A stretch of DNA of 64,000 bases. It comes from Streptomyces sp. CC208A. GTDB lineage: Bacteria > Actinomycetota > Actinomycetes > Streptomycetales > Streptomycetaceae. Below are positions 51,379 through 63,525 of this stretch, in pieces. Numbering within the stretch: position 1 is the first letter of the stretch; the number at the start of each line of letters is the position of its first letter. The DNA is taken from contig NZ_JASCXN010000005.1 of assembly GCF_030010625.1 (NCBI RefSeq), positions 1 through 64,000 of the forward strand. Direction: 5' to 3'. The notes beneath the pieces were generated by a model. It was not told the origin of the DNA, did not search any database, and was given only the letters and a program-made list of their open reading frames with translations. A program made the translations under genes and the position numbers.

Positions 51379-53334
51379 ATGGGGCATGGGGGAGTATTGA
51401 GCAGCGCATCACATCACATCGGGCCCGACTCCGCGCCGGACCGGTACCGGCTGCTCCGGTCCATCGGACGTGGCGGCGAGGCGGTGCTCTACCTCGCCGA
51501 GATCGAGCTCGCGGGCGGTGCCGAGCCGGTCGTCGTCAAGGTCCTCGACTCCAGGACGACGATCACGCCCGAGGTCTTCGAGCGGGTCAGCCGCAAGTGG
51601 AACGAGCAGGCCGAGCTGCTGCGGTTCGTCAGCCGCCCCGGGGTCGTCGGCGTGCGCGAGCACTTCCAGGGGCCGCCCATCCACGCGGCCGGCGAGTCCG
51701 GCGCCCTCAGCGGGCGGGCCCTCGTCCTCGTCATGAACCACGTGGACGGCCTCGACCTGCGCGACTGGCGCGCCGAGCGGACGCTGGCCACCCCCGCCGA
51801 GCGGCGCGAGGTCATGCGGACCCTTGAGCAGCTCGCGGACGTCCTCGACTGGCTGCACTCCGGCAGGGCGACGCCGTCCGGGCGGACCGTGGTGCACGGC
51901 GACCTCTCGCCAGGCAACGTGATGGTCGACGAGCACGGCCAGGCCACCCTCGTGGACTTCGGCCTCAGCAAGCTGACCGCCGACCACCAGACCGCCGAGG
52001 TGTGGTTCACCCCCGGGTACGCGGCGCCGGAGATCTTCGAGGGCAAGCGGACCCCGGCCACCGACCGGTACGCCTTCGGGGCCATCGCCTACTTCCTGCT
52101 GAGCGGCGAGTCCCCGCCGGCCACGCCCGAGCAGCTGGCCGCCGCCCTCGGAGCCGTACCTCAGATCGCCGGGCTGCCGGAGGAGCAGCGCGAGCGGGTG
52201 CGGGCCATCGCGGCGGCCGACCCGGACCGGCGTCCGCTGTCGCTGTCGGCGTGGGTCAAGGAGGTCCGGCACGGGGTGGTGTCCACCACGACGACCTCCC
52301 GCCCGGCCGTCCCCCAGGACGCCCCGCCCCGCCCGGCCGCCGCGCCTGCCCCGGCTCCGGCCCCGGCCGTTCCGCCTCCGCCGGTGAAGCCTCCGGTGGC
52401 GGCTCCTCCGGTGGCGGCTCCTCCGGTGGCGGCTCCCCCGGCCCCGGCGCCTGCTCCCGCCGACACTCCCCCGGCGGGCTTCGGGGCCCCCACCCCGGCC
52501 CCGGCCGCGCCGGGCCCGTACGGTCCGCCGGCCGCCGGTGTCCCCGCGTACGGCGGTCAGGGCTTCGGGCCTCCGACGGCCGGCATGCCCACCGTGGGCG
52601 CGCCCGGTGGGCCGACCGGGCCGGAGCGGCCCGCGCCGCGCAAGGGGCGCAAGGGGCTCGTGATCGGCGCCGTCGCCGGCGTCGTCCTGGTCACGGTCCT
52701 GGCGGTGCTCGGCATCCGGATGCTGGGCGACAAGAGGAACGACGAGGGCAAGAACAACCAGGCCGCCCCGTCCGTCACCACCTCGGCCTCGTCCTCGCCC
52801 TCGGCGACCACCGAGGAGCCGACGGAGGAACCGACCGCGGACGCGCCCACCGAGGAGCCCACCACGGAGGAGCCGACCGAGGAACCGACCGCCGATCCCA
52901 GCGACAGCGCCTCGCTCGACCCCGGCTCCGTGCCCGACAGCAAGGAGGCGGACCTGACCAGTCTCACGCCGGTCGACGGCCTCGACGGGTTCCAGGTGAC
53001 CTCCTCCGCCACGCTCAACGCGAAGAGCTACGGCACCGCCTTCGTGGCCGGGTGCTCCGACGAGTCGTACATGGAGTTCAACCTCGGCCGGGCGTGGGAG
53101 ACGCTGGAGTTCACCGCGGGCATCGACGACGACTCCCCGACCGAGGAGGCGCGGATCTCCATCTCCGTGGACGACCAGCCCGCCCCCTTCGCCCAGGCGG
53201 TGTCGCTCGGCAAGCCGGTCACCAAGAGCATCTCGGTCAAGGGCGCTCTGCGTCTGCGGATCCGCGTCGAGGACACGTGCACCTTCTCGCAGAAGGCGTA
53301 CGTCGTCATCGCCGCGCCGGTGCTCAAGCGGTAG
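51379..53334 (+). CDS. receptor-type serine/threonine protein kinase
   Basis: A 651-residue membrane kinase. The kinase domain occupies residues 20-290: G-loop IGRGGEAVLYLAE, ATP lysine in VVVKVLD (Lys54), catalytic loop VVHGDLSPGN (His173, Asp175, Asn180; HGD in place of HRD), DFG (Asp193) and APE in GYAAPEIFEG. A Pro/Ala-rich cytoplasmic linker follows, then one membrane helix at about 425-447, a Thr/Glu/Pro repeat region (TEEPTEEP) and a C-terminal extracytoplasmic beta domain resembling NPCBM, with two Cys, which may bind carbohydrate. The start is uncertain: the ATG at 51379 has no ribosome site, and a TTG 6 codons later is preceded by GGGGGAG. It is monocistronic. Confidence 0.9.
   Translation: MGHGGVLSSASHHIGPDSAPDRYRLLRSIGRGGEAVLYLAEIELAGGAEPVVVKVLDSRTTITPEVFERVSRKWNEQAELLRFVSRPGVVGVREHFQGPPIHAAGESGALSGRALVLVMNHVDGLDLRDWRAERTLATPAERREVMRTLEQLADVLDWLHSGRATPSGRTVVHGDLSPGNVMVDEHGQATLVDFGLSKLTADHQTAEVWFTPGYAAPEIFEGKRTPATDRYAFGAIAYFLLSGESPPATPEQLAAALGAVPQIAGLPEEQRERVRAIAAADPDRRPLSLSAWVKEVRHGVVSTTTTSRPAVPQDAPPRPAAAPAPAPAPAVPPPPVKPPVAAPPVAAPPVAAPPAPAPAPADTPPAGFGAPTPAPAAPGPYGPPAAGVPAYGGQGFGPPTAGMPTVGAPGGPTGPERPAPRKGRKGLVIGAVAGVVLVTVLAVLGIRMLGDKRNDEGKNNQAAPSVTTSASSSPSATTEEPTEEPTADAPTEEPTTEEPTEEPTADPSDSASLDPGSVPDSKEADLTSLTPVDGLDGFQVTSSATLNAKSYGTAFVAGCSDESYMEFNLGRAWETLEFTAGIDDDSPTEEARISISVDDQPAPFAQAVSLGKPVTKSISVKGALRLRIRVEDTCTFSQKAYVVIAAPVLKR
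52393..52437. repeat. three 15-bp in-frame repeats in the kinase linker
   Basis: Three copies of CCGGTGGCGGCTCCT (the last with one change) encode PVAAP blocks in the cytoplasmic linker between the kinase domain and the membrane helix. The unit keeps the reading frame. Confidence 0.9.
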
Positions 53335-53353
53335 CCCCCGCGGGGAAGCAAAA

Positions 53354-53392
53354 GCGGCCCCGCGCCGGACGGTTGTTCCGGTGCGGGGCCGC
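53354..53392. terminator. bidirectional terminator between the kinase and gatB
   Basis: GCGGCCCCGC pairs with GCGGGGCCGC and the stem continues (CCGGA/TCCGG) around a 6-base loop. It lies between convergent stops at 53334 and 53429. Confidence 0.85.
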
Positions 53393-53428
53393 TCTCGTTC
53401 CCCTAGGAGATTCCGTACGAGACGGGGC

Positions 53429-54940
53429 TCAGCCCTCGCTGACGCCCAGCTTCTCCAGGATGAGGTCCTTGACCTTCGCCGCGTCGGCCTGGCCACGGGT
53501 GGCCTTCATGACCGCGCCGACCAGCGCGCCGGCCGCCGCGACCTTGCCGCCGCGGATCTTGTCGGCGATGGCCGCGTTGGCCGCGATGGCCTCGTCGACG
53601 GCCGCGCCGAGGGCGCTGTCGTCGGAGACGACCTTCAGGCCGCGCTTCTCGACGACCTCGTCCGGGGTGCCCTCGCCGGCGAGGACGCCCTCGATGACCT
53701 GGCGGGCCAGCTTGTCGTTGAGGTCGCCGGAGGCCACCAGGGCCGAGACCCGGGCCACGTCCGCCGGGGTGATGGGCAGCTCCTCCAGGGAGACGCCCTT
53801 CTCGTTGGCGTTGCGGGCCAGTTCGCCCATCCACCACTTGCGGGCCGAGGCCGCGTCCGCGCCCGCCTCGATCGTGGCGACGATCGGGTCGACCGCGCCC
53901 GCGTTGAGGATGGACTGCATCTCCAGCTCGGAGACGCCCCACTCCTCGCGCAGCCGGTTGCGGCGCACGCGCGGCAGCTCGGGCAGGCCCTTGCGCAGCT
54001 CCTCGACCCACTCGCGGGCCGGGGCGACCGGGACGAGGTCCGGCTCCGGGAAGTAGCGGTAGTCCTCGGCGTTGTCCTTGATGCGGCCGGAGGTGGTGGA
54101 GCCGTCGTCCTCGTGGAAGTGACGGGTCTCCTGCACGACCTTGCCGCCGGACTCCAGGATCGCGGCGTGGCGCTGGATCTCGAAGCGCGCCGCCCGCTCC
54201 ACCGAGCGCAGCGAGTTGACGTTCTTCGTCTCCGAGCGGGTGCCGAAGGTGGCGGAACCCTTGGGCATCAGCGACAGGTTGACGTCGCAGCGCATCTGGC
54301 CCTTGTCCATGCGCGCCTCGGAGACGCCCAGGGCGCGGATCAGCTCGCGCAGCTCGGCCACGTACGCCTTGGCGACCTCGGGGGCGCGGTCTCCGGCGCC
54401 GACGATCGGCTTGGTGACGATCTCGATGAGCGGGATGCCGGCCCGGTTGTAGTCGAGCAGCGAGTGCGAGGCGCCGTGGATGCGGCCGGTCGCGCCACCG
54501 ATGTGGGTGGACTTGCCGGTGTCCTCCTCCATGTGGGCGCGCTCGATCTCCACGCGGAAGACCTCGCCGTCCTCCAGCTGGACGTCCAGGTAGCCGTTGA
54601 AGGCGATCGGCTCGTCGTACTGGGAGGTCTGGAAGTTCTTCGGCATGTCCGGATAGAAGTAGTTCTTCCGGGCGAAGCGGCACCACTCGGCGATCTCGCA
54701 GTGCAGCGCGAGGCCGATCTTGATCGCGGACTCGACGCCGGTCGCGTTGACGACCGGCAGCGCGCCCGGCAGACCGAGGCAGGTGGGGCAGGTCTGCGCG
54801 TTGGGCTCGGCGCCCAGCTCGGTCGAGCAGCCGCAGAACATCTTCGTCTTCGTACCGAGCTCGACATGGACCTCCAGGCCCATGACGGGATCGAACGCGG
54901 CCAGCGCGGCCTCGTACGACAGCAGTTCAGTGACAGTCAC
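53429..54940 (-). CDS. gatB: aspartyl/glutamyl-tRNA amidotransferase subunit B
   Basis: A 503-residue tRNA-binding and kinase-like subunit of GatCAB, which converts Glu-tRNA(Gln) and Asp-tRNA(Asn) to the amides. It starts with the conserved [20 protein letters not shown]; the zinc Cys of FCGCSTELG and [12 protein letters not shown] are present. [15 protein letters not shown], the [14 protein letters not shown] site and RCDVNLS follow, with a C-terminal YqeY-like tail domain ([20 protein letters not shown]). The GTG start has GAGAGGG 11 bases upstream. It is last in the run gatC, gatA, small membrane gene, gatB. Confidence 0.96.
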   Translation of the reverse strand: MTVTELLSYEAALAAFDPVMGLEVHVELGTKTKMFCGCSTELGAEPNAQTCPTCLGLPGALPVVNATGVESAIKIGLALHCEIAEWCRFARKNYFYPDMPKNFQTSQYDEPIAFNGYLDVQLEDGEVFRVEIERAHMEEDTGKSTHIGGATGRIHGASHSLLDYNRAGIPLIEIVTKPIVGAGDRAPEVAKAYVAELRELIRALGVSEARMDKGQMRCDVNLSLMPKGSATFGTRSETKNVNSLRSVERAARFEIQRHAAILESGGKVVQETRHFHEDDGSTTSGRIKDNAEDYRYFPEPDLVPVAPAREWVEELRKGLPELPRVRRNRLREEWGVSELEMQSILNAGAVDPIVATIEAGADAASARKWWMGELARNANEKGVSLEELPITPADVARVSALVASGDLNDKLARQVIEGVLAGEGTPDEVVEKRGLKVVSDDSALGAAVDEAIAANAAIADKIRGGKVAAAGALVGAVMKATRGQADAAKVKDLILEKLGVSEG

Positions 54941-54956
54941 GGTGGAACTTTCCCTC

Positions 54957-55202
54957 TCAGCCCAGCAGGACGTCGTCGTCGCCGAGGCGCTTCAGCTCGC
55001 GGTACAGGATCGCGAGGCCGGTGACGATGGCGGCGGCGGACACGACGGCGTCGACGAGCTGGAGCGTGTCCTGCTCGGAGCGGGCCTTCTTGACCTGCTT
55101 CAGCACGCTGATCGCGCCGAACGCGGTGGTGCCCATGGACAGGTACGTGCCGGTCTTGGACTTCTTGAAGCCCTTGGCCTTCTGCAGTGCGCTGGTACTC
55201 AC
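54957..55202 (-). CDS. 81-residue membrane protein inserted between gatA and gatB
   Basis: A small protein that begins [20 protein letters not shown] with a basic N-terminus. A weak hydrophobic stretch ([15 protein letters not shown]) is followed by a clear membrane helix ([20 protein letters not shown]) and the acidic end LGDDDVLLG. It starts at a GTG that overlaps the gatA stop (GTGA), and gatB follows after 16 bases, so it is translated together with the amidotransferase. The same arrangement, as I recall, is seen in other Streptomyces. It has no known function. An anchor for GatCAB at the membrane is a possibility only. Confidence 0.82.
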   Translation of the reverse strand: MSTSALQKAKGFKKSKTGTYLSMGTTAFGAISVLKQVKKARSEQDTLQLVDAVVSAAAIVTGLAILYRELKRLGDDDVLLG

Positions 55203-56692
55203 AGCGACGGAGCCTCCTCGAGCAGCGGGTGGCCCCACTTTTCCACGAAGGCAGCCTCGACGGCGGCGCCGACCTTGTAGAGCCGGTCGTCCTGCATGGC
55301 GGGGGCGATGATCTGCAGCCCGACCGGGAGGCCGTCCTCCGGCGCCAGGCCGCAGGGCAGCGACATGGCGGCGTTTCCGGCCAGGTTGGTCGGGATGGTG
55401 CACAGGTCCGCGAGGTACATGGCCATCGGGTCGTCGGCGCGCTCGCCGATCGGGAAGGCGGTGGTCGGGGTCGTCGGGGAGACGATCACGTCGACCTGCT
55501 CGAAAGCCTTCTCGAACTCGCGGGTGATGAGGGTGCGGACCTTCTGGGCCGAGCCGAACCACGCGTCGTAGTAGCCGGAGCTGAGCGCGTAGGTGCCGAG
55601 GATGATGCGGCGCTTCACCTCGGGGCCGAAACCGGCCTCGCGGGTCAGGGCGGTGACGTCCTCGGCGGACCGGGTGCCGTCGTCGCCGGTGCGCAGGCCG
55701 TAGCGCAGGCCGTCGAAGCGGGCCAGGTTGGACGAGCACTCGGACGGCGCGATCAGGTAGTACGCCGAGAGGGCCAGGTCGAAGCTCGGGCAGTCCACCT
55801 CGACGATCTCGGCGCCCAGCTCCTTCAGCAGCTCGACGGACTCGTCGAAGCGCTGCATGACGCCGGGCTGGTAGCCCTCGCCGCGGAACTGCTTGACGAC
55901 GCCGACGCGCATCCCGGCCACCGAGCCGTTGCGCGCGGCCTCGACCACGGGCGGGACCGGCAGGTCGATGGAGGTGGAGTCGAGCGGGTCGTGGCCGGCG
56001 ATCGCCTCGTGCAGCAGGGCCGCGTCCAGGACCGTGCGGGCACAGGGGCCGCCCTGGTCGAGGGAGGAGGAGAAGGCCACCATGCCGTAGCGGGAGACCG
56101 CGCCGTAGGTGGGCTTGACGCCGACGGTGCCGGTGACGGCGGCGGGCTGGCGGATGGAGCCGCCGGTGTCCGTGCCGATGGCCAGCGGGGCCTGGTACGC
56201 GGCGAGGGCGGCCGAGGAGCCGCCGCCGGAGCCGCCGGGGATCCGGGTGAGGTCCCAGGGGTTGCCGGTCGGGCCGTAGGCGCTGTTCTCGGTGGAGGAG
56301 CCCATCGCGAACTCGTCCATGTTGGTCTTGCCGAGGATGACCACGTCGGCGGCCTTGAGGCGCTTGACCAGGGTCGCGTCGTACGGCGGGAGCCAGCCTT
56401 CGAGCATCTTCGAACCGACCGTGGTGGGCACGCCCCGGGTGGTGAAGATGTCCTTGAGGGCGAGCGGCACGCCGGCGAGCGGGCCGAGCTTCTCGCCGCG
56501 GGCGCGCTTCTCGTCGACGGCGCGGGCCTGCGCGAGGGCGCCCTCGCGGTCGACGTGCAGGAAGGCGTGGACCTTCTCGTCGACGGCCTCGATGCGGGCC
56601 AGGTGGGCCTCGGCGACCTCGACCGCGGTGAGCTCGCCGGAGGCGATCTTCTCGGCGATCTCGGCGGCGGTGAGCTTGATGATGTCCGTCAT
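55199..56692 (-). CDS. gatA: aspartyl/glutamyl-tRNA amidotransferase subunit A
   Basis: A 497-residue glutaminase subunit of GatCAB from the amidase-signature family. The catalytic triad is Lys80 (PLALKDIF), cis-Ser155 in [14 protein letters not shown] and nucleophile Ser179 in [33 protein letters not shown] is the usual GatA segment. It releases ammonia from glutamine for the tRNA-bound reaction in GatB. It follows gatC by 2 bases, with the ribosome site in the gatC end, and overlaps the next gene by four bases. Confidence 0.96.
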   Translation of the reverse strand: MTDIIKLTAAEIAEKIASGELTAVEVAEAHLARIEAVDEKVHAFLHVDREGALAQARAVDEKRARGEKLGPLAGVPLALKDIFTTRGVPTTVGSKMLEGWLPPYDATLVKRLKAADVVILGKTNMDEFAMGSSTENSAYGPTGNPWDLTRIPGGSGGGSSAALAAYQAPLAIGTDTGGSIRQPAAVTGTVGVKPTYGAVSRYGMVAFSSSLDQGGPCARTVLDAALLHEAIAGHDPLDSTSIDLPVPPVVEAARNGSVAGMRVGVVKQFRGEGYQPGVMQRFDESVELLKELGAEIVEVDCPSFDLALSAYYLIAPSECSSNLARFDGLRYGLRTGDDGTRSAEDVTALTREAGFGPEVKRRIILGTYALSSGYYDAWFGSAQKVRTLITREFEKAFEQVDVIVSPTTPTTAFPIGERADDPMAMYLADLCTIPTNLAGNAAMSLPCGLAPEDGLPVGLQIIAPAMQDDRLYKVGAAVEAAFVEKWGHPLLEEAPSL

Positions 56693-56694
56693 GG

Positions 56695-56991
56695 TCAGTC
56701 CTCCCCCAGGATCTGCGGCACCTTGAAACGCTGCTGTTCCTGGGCGGGGGCGCCGGAGAGCGCCTGCGCGGGGGTGAGCGAGGGACGGACCTCGTCCGCC
56801 CGCATGACGTTGGTCAGCGGAAGCGGGTGGGAGGTCGGCGGTACGTCCTGCTCGGCGACCTCGGAGACGCGGGCGACCGCGCCGATGATGTCGTCGAGCT
56901 GACCGGCGAAGTGGTCGAGTTCCTCGTCGGCGAGTTCCAGACGCGCCAGCCGAGCGAGGTGTGCGACCTCCTCGCGCGTGATGCCAGGCAT
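56695..56991 (-). CDS. gatC: aspartyl/glutamyl-tRNA amidotransferase subunit C
   Basis: A 98-residue GatC, the small subunit that wraps GatA and GatB. The conserved [39 protein letters not shown], and the C-terminal [20 protein letters not shown] and RFKVPQIL are complete. It is the first gene of the operon; 168 bp separate it from the GGDEF-EAL gene downstream of its start on the other side. The stop and the gatA start are 2 bases apart. Confidence 0.96.
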   Translation of the reverse strand: MPGITREEVAHLARLARLELADEELDHFAGQLDDIIGAVARVSEVAEQDVPPTSHPLPLTNVMRADEVRPSLTPAQALSGAPAQEQQRFKVPQILGED

Positions 56992-57159
56992 GCAGCGATC
57001 CTCTGGGGTGAGTCTGATGGTGTTGGCCCCAATCCTATGGGGACGGCGCCGCTCCCCGTGAAACGGTCGCCCCGGAGATGCCCCTGAGAACGCGCCGGGC
57101 GGACCCGGAAGGGTCCCGCCCGGGTCTCACCGGGTCCGCCCGGGTCTCGTTCGGGTCTC

Positions 57160-59247
57160 TCACTGCACGACGTGTCCGGGGGCCGTCTCGGCGGCCCGGC
57201 GCCAGCCGTGCTCGCCGCGGGCGAGCAGCCAGGCGGTGGTCTCGGCGGGCGGCATGGCGGCGGAGACCAGCCAGCCCTGGACGGCGTCGCAGCCCAGGTC
57301 GCGCAGCCGTTCCCAGGTCTCGTCGTCCTCGACGCCCTCGGCGACGACGAGGAGGCCGAGGGAGTGGGCGAGGTCGACGGTGCAGCGGACGATCTCGGCG
57401 TCCTCGGTGTCGACGGCGAGCCGGGCGACGAAGGAGCGGTCGATCTTCAGTTCGCTGACCGGGAGCCGACGCAGGTGGACGAGGGAGGAGTAGCCGGTGC
57501 CGAAGTCGTCCAGGGACATCTTGACGCCGTGTCCGGTGAGGCCGTTGAGGGTGTCGGCGGCGCGCTGGGGGTCCTCCAGGAGGACGTGTTCCGTTATCTC
57601 CAGCTGGAGGGAGCCGGCCGGGACGCCGTGGCGGGCGAGCCGGGCGGCGACGGCGCCGGCGAAGCCGGGGGTGTGGACGTCGCGCGGCGAGACGTTGACG
57701 GCGACGGGCACCTCCAGGCCCTGGGCGCGCCAGCGGGCGACCTGGGCGAGGGCGGTCTCCAGGACGTACTCGGTGAGGTGCGGCATCAGTCCGGAGGACT
57801 CGGCGATGGCGATGAACTCGTCCGGCGGAACCTTTCCGCGCTCGGGGTGGACCCAGCGGACGAGGGCTTCCAGACCGGCGACCTGGCCGTCGAAGCGGAC
57901 CTTCGGCTGGTAGTGGAGTTCGACCTCGCCGGCGTCGAGGGCGCGGCGCAGGTCGCCGAGGAGGCCGAGCCGGTCGGGGGTGTTGGAGTCGCGCTTGGAC
58001 TCGTACACCTCGACGCCGGTGCGGTCGCGCTTGGCCTGGTACATGGCGACGTCGGCGCGGCGCAGCAGGCCCTCGGCGTCGGCGGCGTGGTCGGGGTGGA
58101 CGGCGACGCCGGCGCTGGCCTCCAGGACGAGGGTGAGGCCGTCGAGGTCGAGCGGGGAGGAGAGGGCGGCGACGAGGTGGCGGGCGACCCGCTGGGCGCT
58201 GGTGGTGGAGTAGGCGACGGGCAGCAGGACGGCGAACTCGTCGCCGCCGAGCCGGGCGGCCTCGGCGCCGCGGGGCAGGGCGAGGCGGAGCCGTTCGGCG
58301 ATCTGGAGGAGGAGCCGGTCGCCGGCGAGGTGGCCGAGGGTGTCGTTGACCGAGCGGAAGCGGTCGAGGTCGATGAGGACGAGGGCGACGCGGGTCTGCC
58401 CGTCCTCGGCGGCCTCCAGGGCGGTCCAGGTGCGCTCCAGGAGCCACTGGCGGTTGGGGAGGCCGGTGAGCGGGTCGCGGAGCTGTTCCTCGGCGCGGGC
58501 GCGGGCGATCCAGAGGGTGGAGTCGAGGGCGATGAGCGGGATCGCGAAGAGCGGCAGGAGGACCGGGAAGGCGGCGGCGACGACGCAGATCAGCGGGGCG
58601 ATGCCGAGCAGAGCGACGGCGACGAGGCCCTGGCGGAGCAGGGCGGTGCGGGCGACGGTGGGCAGGCCGCGGCCGGGCGGGGCGAGCGTGTACCACAGCA
58701 GGAGCCGGGTCGCGAGGAGGTAGACCCCGGCGGCGAGGACGATCTCCGGGGCGTCGGCGATCGTCCAGTCGAGGGGGTTCCAGGGGTCGTCGACGCCGGG
58801 GACGTCGCCGAAGACGGCGAGGACGAGGGCGGCGGCGGCGACGCCGAGGACGTCGGCGGCGCCGTGCAGGAGGCCCTGTCTCCAACGGTGCCGTCGGGCG
58901 GCGCTGACGAGGACGACGACGGTGAGCGAGACGAGTCCGGCGGGGACCCAGCCGTACAGGAGGAGGACGGCGAGGGTGAGGGCGGCGCCGGAGCCGGTGC
59001 CGCCCCACCAGCGCTCGCGGCCGAGGGCGACGAGGTGGCCGACGATGAGGCCGGTGAGGACGGCGAGGGCCCAGCCGGCGACGCCGCCGGGGAAGAGCGG
59101 ATGGCCGGCGGTCAGGGCCCGCTGGAGGCCGGTGACGAGCACGGCGGCGGCGGTGCCCACCACGGCGGCGGGCAGGCCGGTGAAGCCCGTGGGGAGCACC
59201 CGGCCACGCGGCCGTGGCACCGGGGCGGCACTCTCGGTCGGTTCCAT
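57160..59247 (-). CDS. rmdB: membrane GGDEF-EAL protein, probable c-di-GMP phosphodiesterase RmdB
   Basis: A 695-residue protein with about eight membrane helices in the first 245 residues, then GGDEF (intact ARLGGDEFAVLL near 336) and EAL (intact LEALVRWVHPERG near 460, LDDFGTGYSSL near 575 and VVAEGVED) domains. Both catalytic sites look complete. By domain order and position between gatC and ligA it corresponds to RmdB of Streptomyces coelicolor, which degrades c-di-GMP and is needed for normal aerial development; this mapping is from memory. Unlike the second GGDEF-EAL protein in this window (29578-32814) it has no PAS domain. GAGGG lies 6 bases before the ATG. Confidence 0.9.
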   Translation of the reverse strand: MEPTESAAPVPRPRGRVLPTGFTGLPAAVVGTAAAVLVTGLQRALTAGHPLFPGGVAGWALAVLTGLIVGHLVALGRERWWGGTGSGAALTLAVLLLYGWVPAGLVSLTVVVLVSAARRHRWRQGLLHGAADVLGVAAAALVLAVFGDVPGVDDPWNPLDWTIADAPEIVLAAGVYLLATRLLLWYTLAPPGRGLPTVARTALLRQGLVAVALLGIAPLICVVAAAFPVLLPLFAIPLIALDSTLWIARARAEEQLRDPLTGLPNRQWLLERTWTALEAAEDGQTRVALVLIDLDRFRSVNDTLGHLAGDRLLLQIAERLRLALPRGAEAARLGGDEFAVLLPVAYSTTSAQRVARHLVAALSSPLDLDGLTLVLEASAGVAVHPDHAADAEGLLRRADVAMYQAKRDRTGVEVYESKRDSNTPDRLGLLGDLRRALDAGEVELHYQPKVRFDGQVAGLEALVRWVHPERGKVPPDEFIAIAESSGLMPHLTEYVLETALAQVARWRAQGLEVPVAVNVSPRDVHTPGFAGAVAARLARHGVPAGSLQLEITEHVLLEDPQRAADTLNGLTGHGVKMSLDDFGTGYSSLVHLRRLPVSELKIDRSFVARLAVDTEDAEIVRCTVDLAHSLGLLVVAEGVEDDETWERLRDLGCDAVQGWLVSAAMPPAETTAWLLARGEHGWRRAAETAPGHVVQ

Positions 59248-59570
59248 TCCCGTCCCTCTCGCAGGCGGCGGTGCCGTCGCTGTCCGATGGGCCGCGGCGA
59301 GGCGGCCGTGGTGGCGTCCGGCCGCCGGTCGCGCGCCCCGCCGGCTTCGGGGCGGGGCGCATGGCGCGGGGCCGTTCGTCCTGGCGCACGGCCGCGCAGA
59401 ACCCTCGCGCGGCGGTGCGGGACGAGACGCACGCTCACCACAGTAGGCCGCGGAGGGCGCCGAGGGGCAGCGCTCTCCCTCTCTTGCCCGAATGCGACCT
59501 GGCCACCCCTAACCATCTGGTATGCGCCGAACGGGTGAGCTTCCGCGCTCCCGGAGAGGGCGCCCCGGGG
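59248..59570 (-). terminator. 323-bp gap with a stable hairpin between ligA and rmdB
   Basis: No gene is seen here. A perfect 10-bp stem, GCGCCCCGCC with its complement, and an 8-base loop GGCTTCGG lie at 59333-59360. On the minus strand it is 211 bases after the ligA stop and 86 bases before the rmdB start, so it can end the ligA transcript or lie in the rmdB leader. A clear rmdB promoter could not be placed. Confidence 0.5.
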
Positions 59571-62815
<3,245 letters not shown>

Positions 62816-62819
62816 GGCC

Positions 62820-63509
62820 CTACCGTCCCGGACGGACCGTCAGGTCGTTGACCTCGGCGTCGCGCGGCAGGTCGAGGGCCATGACGATGGTGGTGGCCAC
62901 GGACTCGGGATCGATCCACCGCGCGGGGTCGTACTCCTTGCCCTCCTGCTGGTGCACCTTGGCCTGCATGGGGCTGGCGGTGCGACCGGGGTAGACGGAG
63001 GTGACCCGGACGCCGTTGGCGTGCTCCTCGTGGCGCAGCGAGTCGGCGAGGGCCTTGAGGCCGTGCTTGGAGGCGGCGTACGCGCTCCACTCCGCGTGCG
63101 CGGCGAGTCCGGCGCCGGAGTTCACGAAGACGACGTGCCCCTGGGAGACGCGGAGCTGCGGCAGGAAGTGCCGGGTCAGTTCGGCGGGGGCGACCAGGTT
63201 CACGTTCAGCTGGTGGTGCCAGGACTTCGGGGTGAGCTCCCCGACGGCGCCGAGGTCGACGACCCCGGCGATGTGCAGCAGCGAGTCGACCCTGTCCGGC
63301 AGGCTCTGGTGCGAGAACGCCCAGGAGAGCCGGTCCGGATCCGCGAGGTCCCCGACGAGGGTGCGGGCGCCGGGGAACTCGGCCGCCAGCTCCTTGGCCC
63401 GCCCCGCGTCGCGCGCGTGCAGCACGAGGTCGTCCCCGCGCGCGTGCAGCCGCCGCGCGACGGCGGCGCCGATGCCGGAACCTGCCCCGGTGATCACATG
63501 AGTAGCCAT
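62820..63509 (-). CDS. short-chain dehydrogenase/reductase (SDR)
   Basis: A 229-residue classical SDR. The cofactor motif TGAGSGIGAAVARRL is at residue 6; HIAGVVDLG replaces the NNAG motif. The active site is Ser (VNSGAG), Tyr and Lys in YAASKHGLKALADSLR near residue 145, and the PGRTASPM loop follows. The ATG at 63509 gives the usual MATHVITGAG start; another ATG three codons earlier is possible. It lies between the LOG-family gene (16 bases upstream) and the MetE-like gene (4 bases downstream). Substrate unknown. Confidence 0.9.
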   Translation of the reverse strand: MATHVITGAGSGIGAAVARRLHARGDDLVLHARDAGRAKELAAEFPGARTLVGDLADPDRLSWAFSHQSLPDRVDSLLHIAGVVDLGAVGELTPKSWHHQLNVNLVAPAELTRHFLPQLRVSQGHVVFVNSGAGLAAHAEWSAYAASKHGLKALADSLRHEEHANGVRVTSVYPGRTASPMQAKVHQQEGKEYDPARWIDPESVATTIVMALDLPRDAEVNDLTVRPGR

Positions 63510-63525
63510 GGTCACCATGGTCCCA

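Noticed and set aside
59112..59516. Minus-strand frame between ligA and rmdB
   Set aside because: Arg/Pro-rich, overlaps the rmdB start in another frame and has no ribosome site; treated as non-coding.
62816..62819. Cobalamin or SAM riboswitch before the MetE-like gene
   Set aside because: The gene is 4 bases from its upstream neighbour, so there is no room for a leader.
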